A stretch of DNA of 9,851 nucleotides from Clostridiales bacterium (GTDB taxonomy: Bacteria > Bacillota > Clostridia > Saccharofermentanales > UBA5734): the NCBI GenBank assembly GCA_007135995.1, contig SLHU01000244.1, forward strand, positions 1 through 9,851, read 5' to 3'. The notes under the pieces are model-generated. The model had not been told where the DNA came from. It ran no database searches and saw nothing but the letters and a program-made list of their open reading frames with translations. Positions 6,174-9,851 of this stretch are shown here, piece after piece (the first letter of the stretch is position 1; every line of letters starts with the position of its first letter). A program made the position numbers and the translations under genes.

Positions 6174-7511
6174 CTAAATATTGAAAATAAGCCTGGCAAA
6201 CATGAAAAATGTGATGAGTGATCCTGCGTCCACCAGCGTTGTAATAACAGGGGCCGCCATAATGGCAGGATCCATTTTCATTTTTTGAGCAGCCAATGGC
6301 AAAAGACATCCGATCAGCTTAGATAAAACAACGGTAACCATCATACTTAAAGCGACTGTCAAAGCAAGCAGGACTGACCCATTTATGAGCGCGATCCGGA
6401 TGAAATTAATGATTGCCAGAATCGCACCCACAATCAGCGAGACACGCATTTCTTTCCAGACGATTCTGAGCACATCACCTGGCACAACCTGTCCCAGGGC
6501 AAGTCCGCGTATAACGAGTGTCGCAGCTTGTGACCCGCTGTTGCCGCCAGTGCCCATCATCATTGGGATAAAGGCGTAAAGAGCAGTCATCGCTGCAAGC
6601 GATTCCTCAAAAAAATCAATAATGGCACCCGCGAAAATCGCCGAAACCATCAATAATAAGAGCCAAGGAATGCGTCGTCTGGCATGAATAACCGGGTTTG
6701 TCTCAAGGTAAGGAATGTCAGAGGGCAGCATGGCGGCCATCTTCACAAAATCCTCTGTACTTTCTTCCTGAATAACATCCAGTGCGTCATCAATCGTGAT
6801 AATACCCACCAGCCGCATCTCATTATCAACGACGGGAATTGACAGCAGATCATATCGGTCAAATAATCTGGCTATTTCTTCCTGATCATCCAGCGTTCTG
6901 ACAAAAACAAACTGAGTGTCCATGATATCAGCAATCCGGTCCCCGGGTGCGGAGAGCAAGAGTGTTCGCACCGATACAACACCATGCAGATTACGATAAT
7001 CGTCTGTCACATAACAGGTGTAAACGGTCTCTTTATCGACACCTGTCTGACGGATATGCGTAAAAGCCTCACGGACAGTCATATCCTCTCGTAAATCAAC
7101 AAACTCAATGGTCATGATGGTGCCGGCAGAATCATCTGGATACTGCAGAAAGTGATTAATCAGCAAACGGGTTTCTTTGTCAGCGTTCAAAAGCAGCCGC
7201 TTCACCACGTTAGCCGGCATTTCGTCGATCATATCGACCGTATCATCCAAAAAGAGATCATCCATAATCTCGGCCAGTTCGAGGTCGGTGATCGAATCGA
7301 TAATCCTTTTCTGCAGGTCACGGGACAGGTAAGAAAACACATCTGCCGCATTATCTTTTGGCAGCATACGAAAAACCTTGACCAGCTCATGCTGCTCAAG
7401 TTCAAGCATCTCCAGGCTCTCAGCCAGATCAACCGTATTGATATCAGCTAGTAAAGAGCGTGCCTCATGGTATTTTTTTTCATAAAAAAGCTTGAGTACT
7501 TCCTGAATCAT
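6174..7511 (-). CDS. mgtE: Magnesium transporter MgtE, first gene of a tandem pair
   Basis: A 445-residue MgtE with the same layout as its downstream paralogue: MgtE_N domain (about 1-127), CBS pair (about 132-257), plug helix (about 258-281) and five-helix pore domain (about 282-445). By eye the two proteins share roughly 70-75% identity. They are nearly identical in the CBS region and more different in the membrane domain, and this copy has two extra residues near 37-39. The pore signature here is MGTGGNSGSQ (319-328), with G320 where the other copy has D318. The ion-site aspartate in the last helix (D428) is kept. The ATG is preceded on the - strand by GGGGGA (7518-7523), a fair ribosome binding site. 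It is the first gene after a good sigma-A promoter with a leader of about 175 nt, so it should be the promoter-proximal gene of the Mg2+-uptake operon. Confidence 0.95.
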   Translation of the reverse strand: MIQEVLKLFYEKKYHEARSLLADINTVDLAESLEMLELEQHELVKVFRMLPKDNAADVFSYLSRDLQKRIIDSITDLELAEIMDDLFLDDTVDMIDEMPANVVKRLLLNADKETRLLINHFLQYPDDSAGTIMTIEFVDLREDMTVREAFTHIRQTGVDKETVYTCYVTDDYRNLHGVVSVRTLLLSAPGDRIADIMDTQFVFVRTLDDQEEIARLFDRYDLLSIPVVDNEMRLVGIITIDDALDVIQEESTEDFVKMAAMLPSDIPYLETNPVIHARRRIPWLLLLMVSAIFAGAIIDFFEESLAAMTALYAFIPMMMGTGGNSGSQAATLVIRGLALGQVVPGDVLRIVWKEMRVSLIVGAILAIINFIRIALINGSVLLALTVALSMMVTVVLSKLIGCLLPLAAQKMKMDPAIMAAPVITTLVDAGSLITFFMFARLIFNI

Positions 7512-7688
7512 TGCCGTTCCCCCAAAATAAAGGCGGACAACGATTCATCAAAGAGCTGCTGACCACCTTATGTTCTTAGTTGTTGTTGTCTACTGCTGCT
7601 GTCAGCGTCCATCAGACACGCTCCCTTTCACAAATATAAAATGCGGGATTTCAAAATCTCCCAAAACAACGAGCTCAATAACTCGTCT
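7512..7688 (-). promoter_or_regulatory. 5' leader of the mgtE operon, no recognised riboswitch
   Basis: The predicted transcript starts near 7688 and runs about 175 nt to the mgtE start. Many Gram-positive mgtE genes carry an M-box Mg2+ riboswitch in such a leader, but I cannot find its conserved GGTGAGGCTCCT-like core or the other fixed blocks. What is visible is a 5'-terminal hairpin (7669-7686), a bulged GGGAGATTT/AAATCCC stem (around 7644-7662) followed by an ATTTTATATTTG stretch, and two longer-range complementary pairs: GCTGAC (7606-7601) with GTCAGC (7563-7558), and GACAAC (7590-7585) with GTTGTC (7541-7536). The length suggests regulation by RNA structure, but the class is unknown. 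Confidence 0.45.
7669..7686 (-). other. Hairpin at the extreme 5' end of the mgtE transcript
   Basis: On the - strand ACGAG (7686-7682) pairs with CTCGT (7673-7669) around an 8-nt loop. With the start site expected at 7687-7688, the stem begins within about 2 nt of the 5' end of the mRNA. Such terminal hairpins are known to protect mRNAs from 5'-dependent decay. The stem is only 5 bp. Confidence 0.4.
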
Positions 7689-7694
7689 GACTAG

Positions 7695-7724
7695 ATTATA
7701 ACGAAGCAAACCACGTCCGGTCAA
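7695..7724 (-). promoter_or_regulatory. Sigma-A-type promoter of the mgtE operon
   Basis: On the - strand TTGACC (7724-7719) and a perfect TATAAT (7700-7695) are separated by 18 bp. This is the best promoter match in the window. An AT-rich stretch lies just upstream (about 7731-7760) and may act as an UP-like element. The predicted start is near 7688. Confidence 0.8.
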
Positions 7725-7765
7725 TCGTCAATTATATTTTATTTCTCACTTATTCTATCACATAC

Positions 7766-7787
7766 GTCATCGTTTTCGAAAGATGAC
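7766..7787. other. Dyad upstream of the mgtE promoter (possible operator)
   Basis: GTCATC (7766-7771) and GATGAC (7782-7787) are perfect complements. The 10-bp centre adds three more T-A pairs if one G is bulged. The centre lies about 90 bp upstream of the predicted mgtE start site. There is no T-run, so a regulator site is as likely as a terminator stem. Chance is possible. Confidence 0.3.
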
Positions 7788-7800
7788 AAGCAAGAGACCG

Positions 7801-7920
7801 TCAAATCGAATCTTCTTTTAATGATGCATCAGTGTCTTTACGGAACCAACGCAAGAAAGCCACATAATCCATTGGCGAAGATGAGTTGTCTAATCCAGAA
7901 TGTATCTGCTGTTTTCCTGT
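7801..7920 (-). other. Short open frame with protein-like composition, possible gene remnant
   Basis: On the - strand a frame is open from just after a TAG (7921-7923) to a TGA at 7801-7803. It encodes 39 residues, ending in a 23-residue stretch from an ATG at 7872 that includes MDYVAFLRWFRKDT. The Trp/Phe/Tyr- and charge-rich composition looks like folded protein, but there is no ribosome binding site before the ATG. Another frame across part of the same stretch is also open, which weakens the case. It could be the decayed 3' end of a lost gene or chance. I recognise no family. Confidence 0.2.
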
Positions 7921-7962
7921 CTATGACCAAAAACTGCTGAAAAACTGACAAGAATGTGCGAA

Positions 7963-7976
7963 AGGCTGATCAGCCT
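7963..7976 (-). other. Perfect 14-bp palindrome downstream of the amidase gene
   Basis: AGGCTGATCAGCCT is fully self-complementary and lies 19 bp past the amidase stop. Folded as RNA it gives a 5-bp stem with a GATC loop, followed on the - strand by only three T's (one of them in the stem) and then CGC. It could be a weak terminator for the amidase/GH18 unit, or a protein site. Confidence 0.3.
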
Positions 7977-7994
7977 GGCAGCCAGTCAATGTCA

Positions 7995-9251
7995 TCAGGA
8001 CGTATAATAAGCATAAACCGCATCAGCAACCCCGCGCGCGATTTTTTCCTGTCCTTGTCTGCTCATTATAATCCCGCGGTCCCGCTCATTCGTGATAAAG
8101 CCCATTTCAAGCAAAATACTGGTCATATTCATTTCACGCAGCAAAGCGAAATTCGCTTCAAGCAGATCCGATTCACCTCTAAACTTCAGTTCGGGGATCT
8201 TCTCCAGGATATGATCACGAACCAGCTGTGCCAGGCGCAGGCGATCTTCATCCGGATACATGGAATACGCGGGCGGATTATTGTCCGGATCCTGATACAT
8301 CACTGAGCTGTGTTCTTGCTGATACGCGTGTTCGCCCGTCTGGTAAAAAACCTGAAGCCCGCCCACACTTAAATCTTCCAGTGCATTACAATGGACAGAG
8401 ATAAATAAGACATCCGGATACTGGGCCAGAACATCCATCAGCAGTCTCATATCTTCATTGGTGCCAATTCCCAGCATAGGACCTCTGCCGCCGCTGCTTG
8501 CAAAATCACTGTTAATCTCAATCATCTCTTCGAGCTGAGGCCTGATATGAGCCAGTGCATCCGGCTTATATCCATGATAGGGCAGCAGAGACATAAAATC
8601 ATCCAGAAGGTACTGGCTGGTCAGTGCGATCCGGGCGTAAATGGACAGCCAGATATCCTCTTCGCGCAGCATATGAACCGTCGCGCCCATCTCTTCCAGG
8701 TAGTCTCTGATCAGAAGACTAACCTCCAGCACAATTTCTTTTTCCACGTAGTCCGGGCTGGCAACGCCGATCGGATATTGCGCACCGCCATCCTGTCCGC
8801 CATGCCCGGGATCCAGGATAATCGTAATCCCTTCCAGCGGATTTTCGCCAGTCACATTGCGATACACGTCAAGGTCAGGCTTTCTTACGACTGGAATCGA
8901 TAAAACTTCCGGCCAGCGCTTGAGGCCTGTCCCGATGTCCGGCATTTCCGGCGGCGGATCATACATAGAAACAGGCAGCTGCACCTGATGCAGCGCCGTC
9001 GTCGGCTCTGTGTGTTCTGTTTCCTGACTATCTTCGCCATTCTCAGAATCATGTGGTTTACTCATGATAACCTGACCGTCATCATCTTTATTCTGGCCTT
9101 GCACGGAAGAATTCTGTTGTGTCTGTCCAGCGGTCTGGTCAGGAGAATCGTCCTGCCCTGACGTATAGCGCGTATAAAACGATGCTGTGACAATTAATAG
9201 AGCAATAACCATAAAAATACTGATCAATAGCTTGATCGAGCGGTTGTTCAT
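7995..9251 (-). CDS. Membrane-anchored N-acetylmuramoyl-L-alanine amidase (Amidase_3) with an insertion
   Basis: A 418-residue cell-wall hydrolase predicted to cut the amide bond between N-acetylmuramic acid and L-Ala in peptidoglycan. An N-terminal membrane anchor or signal segment (about 7-26) is followed by a disordered Gln/Asp/Glu/Ser-rich linker (about 30-88) and the Amidase_3 domain (about 141-418). Zinc and catalytic residues are visible: H150 in LDPGHGG, E170 in VEKEI, H287 in ISVHCNA and E382 in LLEMGF. Between R207 (first helix region) and SVHCNA lie about 75 residues where most family members have about 20, including a Gly-rich SSGGRGPMLGIGTN stretch. No SPOR, LysM or SH3 wall-binding domain is present. 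GGGAGG on the - strand, 10 nt before the ATG, supports the start. It lies 90 bp downstream of a GH18 gene on the same strand, so the two may form an envelope-hydrolase unit. Confidence 0.92.
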   Translation of the reverse strand: MNNRSIKLLISIFMVIALLIVTASFYTRYTSGQDDSPDQTAGQTQQNSSVQGQNKDDDGQVIMSKPHDSENGEDSQETEHTEPTTALHQVQLPVSMYDPPPEMPDIGTGLKRWPEVLSIPVVRKPDLDVYRNVTGENPLEGITIILDPGHGGQDGGAQYPIGVASPDYVEKEIVLEVSLLIRDYLEEMGATVHMLREEDIWLSIYARIALTSQYLLDDFMSLLPYHGYKPDALAHIRPQLEEMIEINSDFASSGGRGPMLGIGTNEDMRLLMDVLAQYPDVLFISVHCNALEDLSVGGLQVFYQTGEHAYQQEHSSVMYQDPDNNPPAYSMYPDEDRLRLAQLVRDHILEKIPELKFRGESDLLEANFALLREMNMTSILLEMGFITNERDRGIIMSRQGQEKIARGVADAVYAYYTS

Positions 9252-9261
9252 TGAGCCGGAT

Positions 9262-9267
9262 CCTCCC
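9262..9267 (-). promoter_or_regulatory. Ribosome binding site of the amidase gene
   Basis: GGGAGG on the - strand (9267-9262) lies 10 nt before the ATG at 9251. It fixes the start, and with it the N-terminal membrane segment. Confidence 0.75.
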
Positions 9268-9284
9268 TGTGATAGAACATGACA

Positions 9285-9320
9285 GTGATCATCATGGAAT
9301 CGTGATGATCACGTCACGAT
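9285..9320. other. Overlapping inverted repeats between the GH18 and amidase genes
   Basis: GTGATCATCA (9285-9294) pairs perfectly with TGATGATCAC (9303-9312). Two further pairs inside (one wobble) make a 12-bp stem with a GAAT loop. The right arm also takes part in a second dyad, ATCGTGA (9299-9305) with TCACGAT (9314-9320). Two TGATCA palindromes (9286-9291 and 9306-9311) are spaced 20 bp centre to centre, about two helical turns. No T-run follows on the - strand. It may be an operator controlling the amidase or an intercistronic mRNA stem. Confidence 0.5.
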
Positions 9321-9341
9321 TGCTTTATGGCAAAAAAACAT

Positions 9342-9851
9342 TCACTTCTTATTTAAAGCTTCATAAAGTGTCTGCAGCAGTTCACGCTTCTTATCACCAC
9401 TATGTTCCCAGTACATAATACCTAATAATCCCTGCTCTTTAATATAAGCAGATTTATGCTTAAGCGATTCAGGATCATCATAACTGATAAACTCACGTCC
9501 GTTAAACAGGTAGGGTGCTTTTGCCTCATCATCCCAGTACCGGATAAAACCATTCTGATTAATATAGTTTTCAACCAGATCGCTGTATCGTGCACCATAA
9601 CCGCCAAACGAGCTGGTCATCTGATACAGGCCGTGATTATGATCAGGCACATCGTTCCACTTTCTGGAATAGAATGCTGAGCCAATCACGATTTTTTCTT
9701 TTGGCACACCTGCCTTGGCAAAAATCCGGACAGAAGCGTCAACACTTATACGGAAAAGATCTCCGGTACCTGTATAAAGACCAGTATGGTGGCCTGTCAA
9801 TGTCTGAAAGCCGCCACGCATATCATAGGTCATCAGCTGCACATAATCCAG
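9342..9851 (-). CDS. C-terminal part of a GH18 family glycosidase (chitinase-like), 5' partial
   Basis: The frame is open to the window edge. About 169 residues are visible and the start lies outside. The first visible residues, LDYVQLMTYDMRGGF, match the conserved 'Q-x-M-x-Y-D' strand of GH18 TIM barrels, whose Tyr and Asp contact the substrate N-acetyl group. IGSAFYSRKW is the family's 'G-x-P-F-Y-G-R-x-W' strand. FISYDDPESL and GLLGIMYWEHSGD are the last two strands, the latter carrying the conserved tryptophan of the substrate site. The protein ends 17 residues after that motif, so no C-terminal binding domain is present. The DxxDxDxE catalytic motif would lie upstream and cannot be checked. 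The phrase TGHHTGLY resembles chitinase-type GH18 enzymes more than spore-lysin SleL/YaaH proteins. Chitin, or N-acetylglucosamine links in the wall, are possible substrates. The amidase gene follows 90 bp downstream on the same strand. Confidence 0.9.
   Translation of the reverse strand: MDYVQLMTYDMRGGFQTLTGHHTGLYTGTGDLFRISVDASVRIFAKAGVPKEKIVIGSAFYSRKWNDVPDHNHGLYQMTSSFGGYGARYSDLVENYINQNGFIRYWDDEAKAPYLFNGREFISYDDPESLKHKSAYIKEQGLLGIMYWEHSGDKKRELLQTLYEALNKK

Larger units (their letters stand above)
7689..7994 (-). other. Region upstream of the mgtE operon, between its transcript start and the amidase stop
   Basis: These 306 bp contain the mgtE promoter (7695-7724), a dyad at 7766-7787, a short unexplained open frame at 7801-7920 and a palindrome at 7963-7976 close to the amidase stop codon. 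No normal-sized gene with a ribosome binding site is present on either strand. Confidence 0.55.

Noticed and set aside
4789..7511. Tandem mgtE copies as a mobile-element or assembly artefact
   Set aside because: The copies differ at many positions, including a two-codon indel and many silent changes. No transposase or flanking repeat is visible, so they are genuine diverged paralogues.
7512..7688. M-box (ykoK) Mg2+ riboswitch before the mgtE operon
   Set aside because: Position and length fit, but reading the - strand leader I could not find the conserved GGTGAGGCTCCT-like core or the other fixed blocks, so I describe it only as an unclassified leader.
7956..8306. 116-codon open frame on the + strand
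   Set aside because: It is mostly antisense to the end of the amidase gene, whose frame carries clear catalytic motifs. No ribosome binding site or recognisable domain.
8547..8903. 118-codon open frame on the + strand
   Set aside because: It is antisense to the catalytic core of the amidase, with no independent support for coding.
1..9851. CRISPR array, tRNA, rRNA, phage or toxin-antitoxin modules
   Set aside because: No regularly spaced repeats, no tRNA-like cloverleaf or rRNA stretch, and no integrase, transposase or toxin-antitoxin pair was seen; nearly all sequence is accounted for by ordinary chromosomal genes.

Overview
The window looks like a chromosomal segment of a Gram-positive, low-to-mid GC bacterium of the Bacillota (Firmicutes), most likely a Clostridia- or Bacilli-type lineage. 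The reasons are strong AGGAGG-type ribosome binding sites, a YtxH-domain gene beside a DUF948-like gene (an association known from Bacillus), MgtE transporters, and a membrane-anchored Amidase_3 enzyme next to a GH18 enzyme. Genus cannot be decided from the sequence alone. There is no tRNA, rRNA, CRISPR array or intact mobile element.

Layout. Positions 1-4656 are read on the + strand: the 3' end of an unknown gene (1-279), a TspO/MBR-family membrane protein (352-1332), a membrane-anchored GGDEF-EAL protein (1499-3550), then a two-gene unit encoding a YtxH-domain protein and a DUF948-like protein (3791-4656) ending at a strong intrinsic terminator (4731-4766). From 4789 to the end everything is on the - strand, in convergent orientation. 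In transcription order this is the 3' part of a GH18 glycosidase (9851-9342), an N-acetylmuramoyl-L-alanine amidase (9251-7995), a gap of about 480 bp holding a clear sigma-A-type promoter, and two tandem mgtE paralogues (7511-6174 and 6120-4789).

How the genes fit together. The mgtE pair forms a Mg2+-uptake unit driven from one promoter (-35 at 7719-7724, -10 at 7695-7700, both on the - strand). Its leader of about 175 nt does not look like an M-box riboswitch but begins with a small hairpin. The amidase and GH18 enzyme look like a cell-wall or polysaccharide hydrolase pair. The GGDEF-EAL protein would make or break cyclic-di-GMP in response to an extracytoplasmic cue. The YtxH and DUF948-like proteins are small membrane-anchored, coiled-coil-prone proteins linked in Bacillus to general stress.

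No clearly new system is evident. The points most worth a second look are the two interlocking inverted repeats at 3619-3658 (compatible with an H-type pseudoknot), the tandem mgtE paralogues with a changed pore-loop residue, the overlapping dyads at 9285-9320 before the amidase, the large insertion in the amidase catalytic domain, and a gene-like but unexplained short reading frame at 7801-7920.
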